Positions 42,700 to 52,079 of a stretch of DNA of 64,000 bases are shown here, in pieces. The position numbers and the translations under genes were made by a program. The notes beneath the pieces were generated by a model. It was given only the letters and a program-made list of their open reading frames with translations. It was not told the origin of the DNA and searched no databases. Position 1 is the stretch's first letter, and each line of letters begins with the position of its first letter. The stretch covers positions 4,545,501 through 4,609,500 of the forward strand of contig NC_014623.1 in assembly GCF_000165485.1 (NCBI RefSeq). The letters run 5' to 3'. This stretch comes from Stigmatella aurantiaca DW4/3-1 (lineage in GTDB: Bacteria; Myxococcota; Myxococcia; Myxococcales; Myxococcaceae).

Positions 42700-44235
42700 A
42701 TGTTCCGATTGCTCGCCCTCGTCGCCGCCGCCCTGGCACCGTTCACGGTGTCCGCGCAGGACGCGAACGCCTACAACCGCGCGCTCTCCTCCTTCAACGC
42801 GGGAGAGCTCGACACGGCCATCCCGCTCTTCTTCCAGGTCTCGGAAGGCAGTGCCGAGCCGGAGACGAAGGGCAAAGCCGAGTACTACCTGGCCCAGGCC
42901 TTCGCCCGGAAGGGGCTGCCGGTCAGCGCCTTCGTGACCTATGCGGCCATCGTGAAGGCAGGCCCGCGGCACCCATCCTACCTCCAAGCCGTCGAGGGGC
43001 TCGTCGACATGCAGCAGCAGCTCGACGAGCAGAACCTCATCCCCAGCCTCCTCAACCAGGCCTACACAGACGAGGTGCGGGACCGGTGGGTGACGCTGCC
43101 CAAGGAGGTCCTGGCGCGCATCAACTACCTGGTGGGCACCATCAGCCACCGCCGGGGCCGCCTCGAGGAGGCGCGCTCCCTGCTGGAGGCGGTGCCCGCG
43201 GACAGCCGCGCCTATGCCCAGGCCCGCTACCTGCTGGGCGTGGTGCTCGCCGACCGGCGCTTCCCTGGGCGGCCCGGGGAAGGGGAGGCACTCGACAAAG
43301 CCGCCCTGACGGCCTTTCAGAGCGTGCTGGAGCAGCGGGACAAGCGGCAGCTCAAGTTGGAGGAGACCCGGCACCTGGCGATGCTGGCGCTGGGCCGCCT
43401 GCACTATGGGCGGGGCGAGTACAAGCAGGCCATCGCCGCCTACGAGTCCGTGCCGCGCTACACGCGTGTCTGGGATCAGGCCCTCTTCGAAAACGGCTTT
43501 GCTCGCTTCCAGGACGAGGACTTTGGCGGAGCCCTCGGCAGCCTCCAGGCCCTGCACGCACCTCAATACGCTGGCTCCTTTCAGCCGGAGTCGTGGATCC
43601 TCAAAGCGACCGTCTACTACTACAGCTGCCTTTTCGACGAGGTGAAGACCACCCTGGGTGCGTTCGAGCAGGTCTATGAGCCGATGGCCAAGCAGCTCGA
43701 GCCCTTCATCGGCGAGGACGTCGAGCTGATCGCTGCCTTCAACCTGGTGGCTTCGGAGAACCGGCGGCTGCCACGCCCGGTGTACCTGTGGCTGCGCAAC
43801 AACGAGCGGATCCGCGAGGTGATGCGGATGCTGTCACGCGTGGACGCGGAGAAGAAGGACGTCCTGGGGACATCGGCTTGGCGGGGAAGCGCTCTCTCGG
43901 CGCAGACGGCCACCGCCCTGGAGGATGTGCGCAGCACCTTGCTCCAGGTGGGGGGCACGCTTGCCCGCAGCCGGATCCGCGAGGCCTCCGACAACCTGCG
44001 CACCTTCGCGGATCAGGCGGAAATCATCCGGGTGCAGACCGCGCTCGATGAAAAGGATCTGCTCCAGGAGGGCGTGGACCAGAAGGCCCTGCTCACCCGG
44101 CAGTCGCTCTACCGCCCCGCGATGCCCGGCGCGGACTGGAACTACTGGAAATTCCAGGGTGAATTCTGGATCGACGAGATCGGCTACTACCAGTACACGC
44201 TCAAGCGGGGCTGCCCCGCCAGGCAGGGAGAGTAG
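42700..44235 (+). CDS. gltC: Periplasmic TPR gliding protein GltC
   Basis: About 511 residues. Signal peptide MFRLLALVAAALAPFTVSA, then TPR-like helix pairs (YNRALSSFNAGELDTAIPLFF, AEYYLAQAFARKGLP, RYLLGVVLADRRF, LGRLHYGRGEYKQAIAAYE). The C-terminal part ends in ADWNYWKFQGEFWIDEIGYYQY. In M. xanthus GltC is a soluble periplasmic protein linking the outer-membrane barrels to the rest of the gliding complex. The frame opens at 42685, overlapping the preceding stop; 42700 is preferred for its GGAAA and clean signal peptide. Confidence 0.72.
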   Translation: MFRLLALVAAALAPFTVSAQDANAYNRALSSFNAGELDTAIPLFFQVSEGSAEPETKGKAEYYLAQAFARKGLPVSAFVTYAAIVKAGPRHPSYLQAVEGLVDMQQQLDEQNLIPSLLNQAYTDEVRDRWVTLPKEVLARINYLVGTISHRRGRLEEARSLLEAVPADSRAYAQARYLLGVVLADRRFPGRPGEGEALDKAALTAFQSVLEQRDKRQLKLEETRHLAMLALGRLHYGRGEYKQAIAAYESVPRYTRVWDQALFENGFARFQDEDFGGALGSLQALHAPQYAGSFQPESWILKATVYYYSCLFDEVKTTLGAFEQVYEPMAKQLEPFIGEDVELIAAFNLVASENRRLPRPVYLWLRNNERIREVMRMLSRVDAEKKDVLGTSAWRGSALSAQTATALEDVRSTLLQVGGTLARSRIREASDNLRTFADQAEIIRVQTALDEKDLLQEGVDQKALLTRQSLYRPAMPGADWNYWKFQGEFWIDEIGYYQYTLKRGCPARQGE

Positions 44236-44280
44236 CGCTCACCCGGTGGGAATAGCCGGTCCGCGAGGATCGGAGTAACG

Positions 44281-44327
44281 AAGGGGCTCCACGCGTTGTC
44301 CGGCGCGCGGGGGCCCTTTGCGTTTTT
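44281..44327 (+). terminator. Intrinsic terminator between gltC and gltD
   Basis: AAGGGGCTCC and GGGGGCCCTT pair over ten positions with one G-G mismatch and one wobble, around an 18-base GC-rich loop, followed by TTTGCGTTTTT. It would end or attenuate transcription 46 bases after gltC. Confidence 0.55.
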
Positions 44328-44398
44328 CCAGCGTGGGGTCTGGCAGGGTGTTCAGCGCCCGAAAGATCCGGTGCCTCCCGGGGCATGATTCGCAGCGC

Positions 44399-44414
44399 TG
44401 GCACGGCAGCAGCA
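44399..44414 (+). promoter_or_regulatory. Possible sigma-54 promoter upstream of gltD
   Basis: TGGCACG-GCAG-CAGCA has a good -24 element and the GG-N10-GC spacing, but the -12 element reads CAGCA rather than TTGCA. It lies 60 bases before the gltD start and just after the terminator, so gltD may have its own promoter. Confidence 0.35.
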
Positions 44415-44473
44415 CTTCTCATTCCAGAGGTGCGCGTCTACTTTCCGTCGTCCCTGGCATGGCAGGAGTTCGC

Positions 44474-47400
44474 ATGAAGGCGTTCCTTCGGTTCGGTGCG
44501 CTCGCTGTGGGCGTAACGCTCACCGTGAGTGGTGTAGGTGAGGCGGCGGCGTCCAGGAAGGCTGCGGCGAAGAAGCCCTCGGTGGCGGCCAAGGCAGTCC
44601 CCGGCAAGTCTCGTTCCAAACAGGCCCAGAAGCCTCAGGCCCAGAAATCGCCCGTGGCGGCCGCGGTCCCCGGCGCCGTGGAGGAGAAGGAGAAGCGTCA
44701 GGGGCCCGCGCGCGTCAAACCCGCCAACGAGAAGTTCGCGGAACTGCCGCGCATCGCGGACGCCAAGAAGGATGCCCTGGCGGACCGCAAGCGCGATGAG
44801 GCCATCGAAGGCTTCAAGCGGCTGATCCCGAAGATTCAGGATGGCAGCGAGCGCAAGGCGGATCTCATCTACCGGCTCTCGGAGCTGTACTGGGAGAAGT
44901 CCAAGTACCTCTACCGGCTGGAGATGGACCGGTTCCTCGCCGCCGAGAAGGCGTTCGACGCGGCGGAGGCGCGCGGCGAGAAGGTGGAGGCGCCGCAGCA
45001 GGACCACCGCGACAGCGAGCGCTACCGCGCGGAGACGATGAGCCTCTATGAGGACCTCCTGCGCGACTATCCCAAGTATGAGCACATGGACGAGGTGCTC
45101 TTCGCCCAGGGCTACAACCTCAACGAGCTCAACCGGGGCCCGGAGGCGGTGAAGCGCTACCAGCAGCTGATCCGCGACTTCCCGCAGTCCCAGTTCGTCC
45201 CGGACGCATACATCCAGCTGGGCAACTACTTCTTCGAGAACAACAAGCTGGCGCCCGCGCGGGAGAACTACGAGAAGGCGCGCGACACCCGCGTGCCAAA
45301 GATCTACGCCTACGCCATCTACAAGCTGGCGTGGTGCGACTTCAACAGCGGCGGCTACGAGGACGGCCTCAAGAAGTTGCAGGAGGCGGTGGAGTTCGCG
45401 GAGACGCAAGGTGAAGAGCTGGGCGACCTCAAGACGGAGGCGCTCAATGACTTGACGGTCTTCTACGTGCAGCTCGACCAGCCGAAGGAGGCCCTGGCCT
45501 ACTTCAAGGCGAAGGCGCCGGCCAAGCGCCAGGGACGGCTCATCGCCAAGACGGCGGTGGGGCTGGCCGACGCGGGCCACTTCGACAGCGCCATCCTCAT
45601 GTTCCGCACGCTCGTGGACGACGCGCCCATGGGCCCGAACGCCCCCGAGTACCAGCAGGCCATCGTCCGCTCCTACGAGGGGCTGCGCCAGCGCACGCAG
45701 GTGCGCACCGAGATGAAGCGCATGGTGGACCTGTACCGCCCGGGCGGCACGTGGTGGCAGGCCAACGCCGGGGATACCCCGGTGCTGCGCAACGCCTTCA
45801 ACGTCACCGAAGAGGCCATGCGGGTGATGGTGACCGAGTACCACCAGGAGGCGCAGAAAACGCGCCAGGTGGAGACCTACCGGCTCGCCCGTGACATCTA
45901 CAAGCAGTACGTGGACGCGTTCGCCTCCAGCGAGGATCCGGACTTCGTCGCCGACTCGGCCTTCAACCTGCGCTTCTTCTACGCGGAGATTCTCTGGGCG
46001 CTGGAGGAGTGGGAAGCCGCCGCTGCGGAGTACGACGCCGTGGTGGCCTTCAAGATCCCGGACCGGGACTCGGCGCGCGAGGTGTCCAACGAGTCCTACC
46101 GCAAGAGCGCCTCGTTCGCCGCGGTGCTCGCCTACGACAAGCTCGTGAAGATCGAACGGGGCCAGCTCGCCAAGAGCGACTTGAAGGACGGCCAGAAGGT
46201 CAACGAGAACAAGGACAAGGGCGACGTCGAGAAGAAGCGCATCGTCAAGAAGGACGCCAAGCAGCAGCAGGAGCAGCCGCTCACGCACCGCGAATCGCGC
46301 TTGGTGGCCGCGTGCGACACGTACAACTCGCTCTATCCCAACAACCCGGACGAGATCGACCTGCGCTACCAGGCCGCCGTCATCCTCTATGACCGCAACC
46401 ACTTCGTGGACGCGGCGCGGCGCTTCGGGGAGATCATCACCAAGTACCCCGAGGAGCGGCGCTCGCGGGACGCGGCGGACCTGACGATGTTCGTGCTGGA
46501 GAGCCGTGAGGAGTGGCAGGAGCTCAACACGCTGTCGCGCCAGTTCCTGGGCAACAAGAAGCTCAGCAAGCCGGGCACCGAGTTCGCCGCGCGTGTGGCG
46601 AAGGTGGTGGAGGGCAGCCAGTACAAGTGGGTGGATGAGATCGTCTACCGCAAGGAGCAGAACCCGAAGAAGGCCGGGGAGCTGTTCCTCTCGTTCGTCA
46701 CCGAGTTCCCCAAGTCGGAGAACGCCGACCGGGCGCTCACCTACGCGATGATCATCTTCCAGGAGGCCGCGGAGCTGGATCGTGGCGTGGAGGCGGGGAC
46801 CCGCGTCCTCAACGAGTACCCGGACAGCATCTTCAGCCTGAAGGTCCGCTACACCATGGCGGGCTTCTACGAAAAGATGGCCGAGTTCCAGAAGGCCGCG
46901 GAGATGTACGAGTCCTTCGTGGATGCCTATGACGCCGCGGTGAATGGCGGCCAGGAGGCCAAGGAAAAGACCACCAAGGCCAAGAGCGCGAAGAAGGGCA
47001 GCAAGGCCCCGGCGAAGAAGCAGGAGGTGGCCGCGAGTGCCGCCACGCCGCAGACCGAGCGCCAGCAGCTCGTGAAGGAGGCCGAGGAGTGGGTGGCCGA
47101 CGCCCTCTTCAACGCGGGGCTCTGGTGGGAAGGCGTCGGGCAGCCGCAGAAGGCGATCGCGGCCTATGCCGAGTACTTGGCGCGCTTCCGCGACCGCAAG
47201 GACGTGCCGCAGATTGCTTACAACGTCGCCCTTGTCCACGAGAAGAACGGGAACTGGAGCGATGCGGCGCGGGCCTTCGCCTCGTTCGCCGAGGCGTACG
47301 CGAGGGATCCGCGCACCACGGGAGGCCAGCTCTACCTGGCTCGCTACCGGGAGATGCTGGCCTACCAGCAGGCCAAGGATCTGCGCTCCGTGGACCGTGT

Positions 47401-48103
47401 TCGCGCGGATCTGCTGCGCGGCTGGGGCCGGCTGTCCGACCAGGACAAGCAGGATGTGAAGCTGCTGGACGCCTACGCCCACACGCGCTTCCTGGAGCTG
47501 GAGTTCCTGTGGAAGCGCTACACGGGCATCCGCTTCTCGCGCGTGTCCACCATCCGGAGGGATCTGGCCGCCAAGCAGAAGGAGATTCAGCGGGTGGAGA
47601 AGGAGTATGCGGCGGTGCTCGCCGTGGGCTCGGGCGAGTGGGGCATCGCGGCGCTCACCCGCATCGGCATGGCCTACGCGGACTTCGCGCGCAACATCCT
47701 CGATTCGCCGGATCCCAAGGGGCTGGATGAGGAGCAGCTCGCCATGTACCGCGGCGAGCTGGAGAACCTGGCCCTGCCCCTGGAGGACAAGGCGACCGAG
47801 GCGCTCGAGAAGGCGCTTCAGAAGGCCTACGAGCTGTCCATCTACAATGATTGGACGCTCACCGCGCAGGATCAGATGAACCGCTACCGTCCGGGCGCCT
47901 ACGCGCAGGTGCGCCAAGTGCCCTACCGCGGCAGCGAGTTCTTCGCCACCTCGGACGTCGTCAAGGAGCCAGAGCTGTCGGCCTCCGCGACCGCCACGCC
48001 CACTCCTGGCGCGGGAGCTCCCGTGTCGGCCACCCCGGCCGCCCCGGAGCCTCCTTCGGCCTCCTCCGAGCCCTCCGCTCAGGTGGGGGAGGTCCAGCCG
48101 TGA
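44474..48103 (+). CDS. gltD: Large periplasmic TPR gliding protein GltD (AgmU)
   Basis: 1209 residues, close to the M. xanthus AgmU/GltD length. A signal peptide (MKAFLRFGALAVGVTLTVSGVGEAAA) precedes a Lys/Ala/Pro-rich basic linker to about residue 80. Many TPR-like helix pairs follow (LFAQGYNLNELNRGPEAVKRY, AYIQLGNYFFENNKLAPARENY, VRYTMAGFYEKMAEFQKAAEM), with basic linkers near 585 and 835. The last 50 residues are Pro/Ser/Ala-rich. In M. xanthus the protein associates with moving periplasmic gliding complexes. ATG 44474 has AGGAG five bases upstream. The stop overlaps the next frame by one base. Confidence 0.82.
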   Translation: MKAFLRFGALAVGVTLTVSGVGEAAASRKAAAKKPSVAAKAVPGKSRSKQAQKPQAQKSPVAAAVPGAVEEKEKRQGPARVKPANEKFAELPRIADAKKDALADRKRDEAIEGFKRLIPKIQDGSERKADLIYRLSELYWEKSKYLYRLEMDRFLAAEKAFDAAEARGEKVEAPQQDHRDSERYRAETMSLYEDLLRDYPKYEHMDEVLFAQGYNLNELNRGPEAVKRYQQLIRDFPQSQFVPDAYIQLGNYFFENNKLAPARENYEKARDTRVPKIYAYAIYKLAWCDFNSGGYEDGLKKLQEAVEFAETQGEELGDLKTEALNDLTVFYVQLDQPKEALAYFKAKAPAKRQGRLIAKTAVGLADAGHFDSAILMFRTLVDDAPMGPNAPEYQQAIVRSYEGLRQRTQVRTEMKRMVDLYRPGGTWWQANAGDTPVLRNAFNVTEEAMRVMVTEYHQEAQKTRQVETYRLARDIYKQYVDAFASSEDPDFVADSAFNLRFFYAEILWALEEWEAAAAEYDAVVAFKIPDRDSAREVSNESYRKSASFAAVLAYDKLVKIERGQLAKSDLKDGQKVNENKDKGDVEKKRIVKKDAKQQQEQPLTHRESRLVAACDTYNSLYPNNPDEIDLRYQAAVILYDRNHFVDAARRFGEIITKYPEERRSRDAADLTMFVLESREEWQELNTLSRQFLGNKKLSKPGTEFAARVAKVVEGSQYKWVDEIVYRKEQNPKKAGELFLSFVTEFPKSENADRALTYAMIIFQEAAELDRGVEAGTRVLNEYPDSIFSLKVRYTMAGFYEKMAEFQKAAEMYESFVDAYDAAVNGGQEAKEKTTKAKSAKKGSKAPAKKQEVAASAATPQTERQQLVKEAEEWVADALFNAGLWWEGVGQPQKAIAAYAEYLARFRDRKDVPQIAYNVALVHEKNGNWSDAARAFASFAEAYARDPRTTGGQLYLARYREMLAYQQAKDLRSVDRVRADLLRGWGRLSDQDKQDVKLLDAYAHTRFLELEFLWKRYTGIRFSRVSTIRRDLAAKQKEIQRVEKEYAAVLAVGSGEWGIAALTRIGMAYADFARNILDSPDPKGLDEEQLAMYRGELENLALPLEDKATEALEKALQKAYELSIYNDWTLTAQDQMNRYRPGAYAQVRQVPYRGSEFFATSDVVKEPELSASATATPTPGAGAPVSATPAAPEPPSASSEPSAQVGEVQP

Positions 48104-48141
48104 TGCGTACCCACTTCAAGGTTCCCGCAGGGAAGACCGCC

Positions 48142-49542
48142 ATGACGCTCGCCCGCTCGTTCACCACCGCCGCGCTTGTGTTCACCACGGCTTGCGCGAC
48201 GACCTCCCAGGTCAAGCCCGCTGACGCCGAGGCCCCTTCACCACGGCCTGTGCCGGTGGCCACCGCCGAGGTGCCCTCGGCCCCTGCCGCCTCCCAGGAT
48301 TCAGAAGACTCGGGGCCCCATGCCCTGTTCCTGTCGGCGCTCGCGGCCTTCGACGCGGGCGACTACGACAGGGCCCGCAAGGGTTTCGAGCAGGTGGTGC
48401 AGACTTCGCCCCAGAGCCTCAATGCCCAGTTCAACCTGGGGCTCATCGCCGAGCGCCAGGGACGGCTCGCGGATGCCCAGGCCGCCTACGAGAAGGTGCT
48501 CGCCAAGGAGCCGGGCCACCAGCCTTCGCTCTTGAACCTGGGGCGGCTGTACCGCGTGCAGGAGAAGTTCGCGGAGGCCATCCGCCTGTACGAAGGGGCT
48601 TTGGCGGCCCCCGGCCACGCGCATGACGTCGCGCTCCTCAACAACCTCACCGTGGCGTACCGGCTCGCGGGCCAGTTCGCGAAGGCGGAAGCCACCGCCC
48701 GGCGTGTCCTGGCGCGCAGCAAGGACAACCCCGAGGCGTACAAGAACCTCGCGCTCGTCTACTACGACCAGGGGCAGTACCGGCTCGCGGAACTGGTGAG
48801 CGCCAACGCGCGCAAGCTCGCGGAGAATGATCCCGGCGTCTACAACAACCTCGGGATGATCTACCTGAAGCTGAACGAGCGTCCCCGGGCGCTGGCCCAG
48901 TTCCAGAAGGCGGTGTCGATCAACGACAAGTTCGCCCCGGGTTATCTGAACATCGGGGCCATGTCGCTGGCGTACCGGGACTACGCGGGCGCCGAGCGGG
49001 CCTTCGCCCGGGCGGTGGAGCTGGATCCCACCTCCTACGAGAGCCACCTCTATTACGCCTTCGCCCTGGATGGGCAGAAGGGGAGCGACGCGAAGCGAGG
49101 CCTCGCCGCCGGGGAGGCCTTCGAGAAGGTCCTCGCCATGCGCCCCGGGCACCCCGAGGCGGTGTGCGGCGCCGGGTGGGCCTATGCCGCGGACCGGGCC
49201 GGCTGGCAGAAGGCGCTGGATTACCTCGAGCGGTGCAAGACGCTCCAGGCCACCCCGCCCCAGGACCGCCAGATGATCGATGCCAAGGTGCAAGGCATTC
49301 AGGCGATGCTGAAGAGCGGACAGCCCCAGCCCGCCGCCGCCGAGGCGAAGAAGGAAGGCGCCCAAGGCACGGACAGCTCCCTGCTGGACAAGGTGTCGGA
49401 TGAGGCAGCGCGCCAGGAGGGGGCTCCCACCGAGGAGGCCCTTCCGGCGGACGAGGCGGCCTCGGCAGAACCCGGGCCTTCCCAGGAGGCCCCCGCGGCC
49501 TCGCCGGGCAATCCCGCTGGGGCTCCTTCTCCGGCGCCTTGA
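48142..49542 (+). CDS. gltE: TPR lipoprotein GltE (AglT)
   Basis: 466 residues. MTLARSFTTAALVFTTAC ends in a lipobox-like FTTAC, with Cys18 as the lipid site, so it is probably an outer-membrane lipoprotein. Seven or more TPRs follow from about residue 60 (ALFLSALAAFDAGDYDRARKG; YKNLALVYYDQGQYRLAELV; YNNLGMIYLKLNERPRALAQF). The tail from 400 is Ala/Glu/Pro-rich. It matches GltE/AglT of M. xanthus in fold and position. ATG 48142 has GGGAAG upstream; an ATG at 48103 overlapping the gltD stop is an alternative that adds 13 residues before the hydrophobic segment. Confidence 0.8.
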   Translation: MTLARSFTTAALVFTTACATTSQVKPADAEAPSPRPVPVATAEVPSAPAASQDSEDSGPHALFLSALAAFDAGDYDRARKGFEQVVQTSPQSLNAQFNLGLIAERQGRLADAQAAYEKVLAKEPGHQPSLLNLGRLYRVQEKFAEAIRLYEGALAAPGHAHDVALLNNLTVAYRLAGQFAKAEATARRVLARSKDNPEAYKNLALVYYDQGQYRLAELVSANARKLAENDPGVYNNLGMIYLKLNERPRALAQFQKAVSINDKFAPGYLNIGAMSLAYRDYAGAERAFARAVELDPTSYESHLYYAFALDGQKGSDAKRGLAAGEAFEKVLAMRPGHPEAVCGAGWAYAADRAGWQKALDYLERCKTLQATPPQDRQMIDAKVQGIQAMLKSGQPQPAAAEAKKEGAQGTDSSLLDKVSDEAARQEGAPTEEALPADEAASAEPGPSQEAPAASPGNPAGAPSPAP

Positions 49543-49640
49543 AAAAGGCCCCCCGGGGGCGCCAAGCTTACTGGGCAGGGTTGGAAGTTTTTTCTGCCCT
49601 GGGGGGCAGCCAGGTGACGAACCGGGCTCCCGCTCTTTAA

Positions 49641-49664
49641 GATCCAAGGGGTTGCGCTTGGATC
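49641..49664 (+). promoter_or_regulatory. Perfect 8-bp inverted repeat before gltF
   Basis: GATCCAAG and CTTGGATC flank an 8-base loop, 73 bases before the gltF start and downstream of gltE. A T6 run lies about 50 bases upstream. It could be an operator or a structured leader or processing site. Confidence 0.4.
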
Positions 49665-49737
49665 GACTCCTGCAAGACTCCGCGGGAACCTCTTCGTAGG
49701 CCCGCTGGCTCAACCGATGAGTGATGGGAGGTTGAAG

Positions 49738-50010
49738 ATGAGACGACTGGCATCGGTGGTGGTCCTGGCCCTGGTGGGCGCGGCCCCCGCGCTGGCTCAG
49801 GACAACGAGGTGAAGATCATCCAGGAGGCCGACAAGACGGTCTACCGGAAGAAGACGGTCATCGACTTCACGGATGTGACGGTGGAGGGCGAGCTCACCA
49901 AGCCGGAGGGCTCCTATCTCCTCAACCGGAAGAAGACGGACTTTCAGAGCCTCATCAAGGTTCGGGACAACTTCAACCCCGAGTTGCAGAAGTCGGTAGA
50001 CAACCTCTAG
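49738..50010 (+). CDS. gltF: Small periplasmic gliding protein GltF (CglF)
   Basis: 90 residues with a signal peptide (MRRLASVVVLALVGAAPALA). The mature part (KTVYRKKTVIDFTDVTVEGE, then PEGSYLLNRKKTDFQSLIKV) is short and soluble. Its place between gltE and gltG matches GltF (CglF) of M. xanthus, one of the gliding proteins that cells can share on contact. ATG 49738 has GGGAGG six bases upstream; ATG 49717 seven codons earlier is less likely. Confidence 0.7.
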   Translation: MRRLASVVVLALVGAAPALAQDNEVKIIQEADKTVYRKKTVIDFTDVTVEGELTKPEGSYLLNRKKTDFQSLIKVRDNFNPELQKSVDNL

Positions 50011-50066
50011 CGCCTGGGAGGGCGCTCGTTTTTCTTTGGGACGGAAGGGCGGAAGGGAACATCCTC

Positions 50067-51992
50067 ATGGCGGCGGCGAAGAATAACGGATTGAGGTTGC
50101 GCATCACCGGACCGGACGGGTCCACGATGGAAACCATCGCGGACACGGAGAGCATCATCGTCGGTTCGGGAGCGCAGGCGGCAGTGAAGCTGACGGATCC
50201 CAGTGTCTCCAACCTCCACGTGATGTTGAAAGTGGACAAGGAGGGTGGGGTCACGGCGATTGATCTCGGCAGCGAGGCCGGGACGCAAGTGGGAGACCAG
50301 CGGCTGCTGGTGCCCAAGGCACTCGTGCCCGGTGACGTGCTCAAGGTGGGCTCCTCGCAGGTGGAGGTGCTCTTCGGCGAGCCGTCGTCGGTGGCCCCGA
50401 AGGTTCCCGCTGGGGCACAGGTGAACGGCAGGAGCTTCCAGGGTTCGGTTACCCAGCGGGCGCCCGTGCCCCCTGTGCCCCCCGCGAGGCCCGAGGTCGT
50501 CATCCCCTCGGCTCACCGCACGGTGGCCCCTCCGGGCATGAAGGCGAAGAGCCTGCCGGCGGTGCCCGTGGTGGCGAAGAGGCCCGAGGTGCCCGCGCAC
50601 CTGCAGGAGCCGCTGCCGCCGGATGCCCTGCCCACCCCCGAGGCGAAGATCCTCCAGGTGGCCATGCTCTGGGGCGATTCCCTCCTCGAGGTGAAGCATT
50701 TCCGCGAGGGCGTGCCGGTCACCATCGGCGAGGGCAAGAAGAACTTCTTCCACGTCTTCGTGCCCGAGGTGGGCTCGCGCCACGTGCTGGCGGTGGGCAA
50801 GGGCGAGCAGGTGGAGCTGCGCGTGCCTGGCAAGGCGGGCGTCATCGTCACCTCGCAGGGCGATGTGCGGACCAAGGACGCGCTGCGCGCCTCCGGACAG
50901 CTCGCCTCGGCGGCGGCCAGCGATGGCCAGGTGTTCACCCTGGGCCTGCATGACCGGGCCGAGGTGTCGCTCGGCACGCTCGCCTTCGTGGTCCGCTACG
51001 TGCGGCCGTCTCCGGCCATCCAGGTGAGCGCGGGCCAGGAGGCGGACTTCACCTACTTCAAGATCGCCTGCATCTCGATGTTGGCCTCGGGCGCGCTCGT
51101 CGCCGCCATGCTCCTGACGCCGCGCTCGGAGGCGCCGTCCGCGGACGACTTGCTCCAGTCTCAGCAGCGGGTGGCGAAGTTCCTCGTGACGCCGGAGAAG
51201 AAGCAGGAGCTGAAGAAGCTCAAGCTGGCCGGTGTGGAAGAGGGGGCCAAGGCGAAGGACGAGGAGGGCAAGTTCGGCAAGGAGGAGGCGAAGAAGGCCG
51301 AGGCGGATCCCTCCAAGCCGGGCACACCCGTCGTGGACAAGACGAAGCGGGAGAAGGATCGCCAGGTGGTGGGCCAGGTGGGCCTGCTGGGGGCCTTCAA
51401 GGGCCTCAAGGGCGGCGCCTCGGATGTGTTCGGGCCGGGCGGCCTGGGTACCGGCATCAACAATGCCCTCGGCGGCCTGAAGTCCGGGGCGGGGCTGGGG
51501 GATGCGCAGGGTGTCGGGGGTCTCGGCTCGCGCGGCAATGGCTCGGGCGGTGGCGGCAAGGCGCTGGGCATCGGCGGCCTGGGCACCCAGGGCAGTGGCC
51601 GAGGCACGGGCGGCAACGGCGGCATTGATCTGGGCGGCAAGGGCAGGGCCACCACCAAGGTGGTTCCCGGCAAGACGACGGTCATCGGCGGCCTGGACAA
51701 GGACGTCATCGCCAAGGTCATCCGGCGGCACCAGAACGAAATCAAATACTGCTACGAGACCGAGCTGAACAAGAACCCGAGCCTGGCGGGCAAGGTGGCG
51801 GTGGCCTTCACCATCGACCCGGCGGGCGCGGTGGCCGAGGCGAACGTGTCGGAGTCGACGCTCGGTAACGCCACGGCGGAGAACTGCATGCTCTCGCGCA
51901 TCCGCCGCTGGAAGTTCCCCGAGCCCAAGGGGGGTGGCGTGGTCGCGGTCACCTACCCGTGGCTCTTCTCGCCTTCCGGCAGCGAGGAGTAA
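50067..51992 (+). CDS. gltG: Inner-membrane FHA/TonB-like gliding protein GltG
   Basis: 641 residues. Residues 1-105 form an FHA-like domain (IIVGSGAQAAVKLTDPSVSNLHVML). A Pro-rich linker leads to a second beta-rich domain (about 195-315). One membrane helix lies at 331-351 (FKIACISMLASGALVAAMLL), then Lys/Glu-rich and Gly-rich segments (430-530) span the periplasm. The C-terminal domain (from 540, VIRRHQNEIKYCYETELNKNPSLAGKV) is the AgmX/PglI-type C-terminal domain, TonB-like. GltG thus links the cytoplasm to the periplasmic TPR proteins. Position and layout match M. xanthus GltG. Confidence 0.85.
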   Translation: MAAAKNNGLRLRITGPDGSTMETIADTESIIVGSGAQAAVKLTDPSVSNLHVMLKVDKEGGVTAIDLGSEAGTQVGDQRLLVPKALVPGDVLKVGSSQVEVLFGEPSSVAPKVPAGAQVNGRSFQGSVTQRAPVPPVPPARPEVVIPSAHRTVAPPGMKAKSLPAVPVVAKRPEVPAHLQEPLPPDALPTPEAKILQVAMLWGDSLLEVKHFREGVPVTIGEGKKNFFHVFVPEVGSRHVLAVGKGEQVELRVPGKAGVIVTSQGDVRTKDALRASGQLASAAASDGQVFTLGLHDRAEVSLGTLAFVVRYVRPSPAIQVSAGQEADFTYFKIACISMLASGALVAAMLLTPRSEAPSADDLLQSQQRVAKFLVTPEKKQELKKLKLAGVEEGAKAKDEEGKFGKEEAKKAEADPSKPGTPVVDKTKREKDRQVVGQVGLLGAFKGLKGGASDVFGPGGLGTGINNALGGLKSGAGLGDAQGVGGLGSRGNGSGGGGKALGIGGLGTQGSGRGTGGNGGIDLGGKGRATTKVVPGKTTVIGGLDKDVIAKVIRRHQNEIKYCYETELNKNPSLAGKVAVAFTIDPAGAVAEANVSESTLGNATAENCMLSRIRRWKFPEPKGGGVVAVTYPWLFSPSGSEE

Positions 51993-52012
51993 GAGGCTGC
52001 TGGGAGTGCCCT

Positions 52013-52042
52013 GGGCCCTGCCGGTTCGCGCCGGTAGGGCCC
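52013..52042 (+). terminator. Terminator of the glt operon
   Basis: GGGCCCTGCCGG and CCGGTAGGGCCC form a 12-bp stem with one mismatch around TTCGCG, followed by ATTGTATTT. It lies 21 bases after the gltG stop and 38 before the convergent receiver gene. Confidence 0.75.
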
Positions 52043-52079
52043 ATTGTATTTGGGACGCTTGGCGTGGGTGCGGCTCAGC

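Noticed and set aside
44438-47917. A 1,159-codon open frame opposite gltD
   Set aside because: Composition is Leu/Arg/His-rich without motifs, and gltD on the other strand is well supported.
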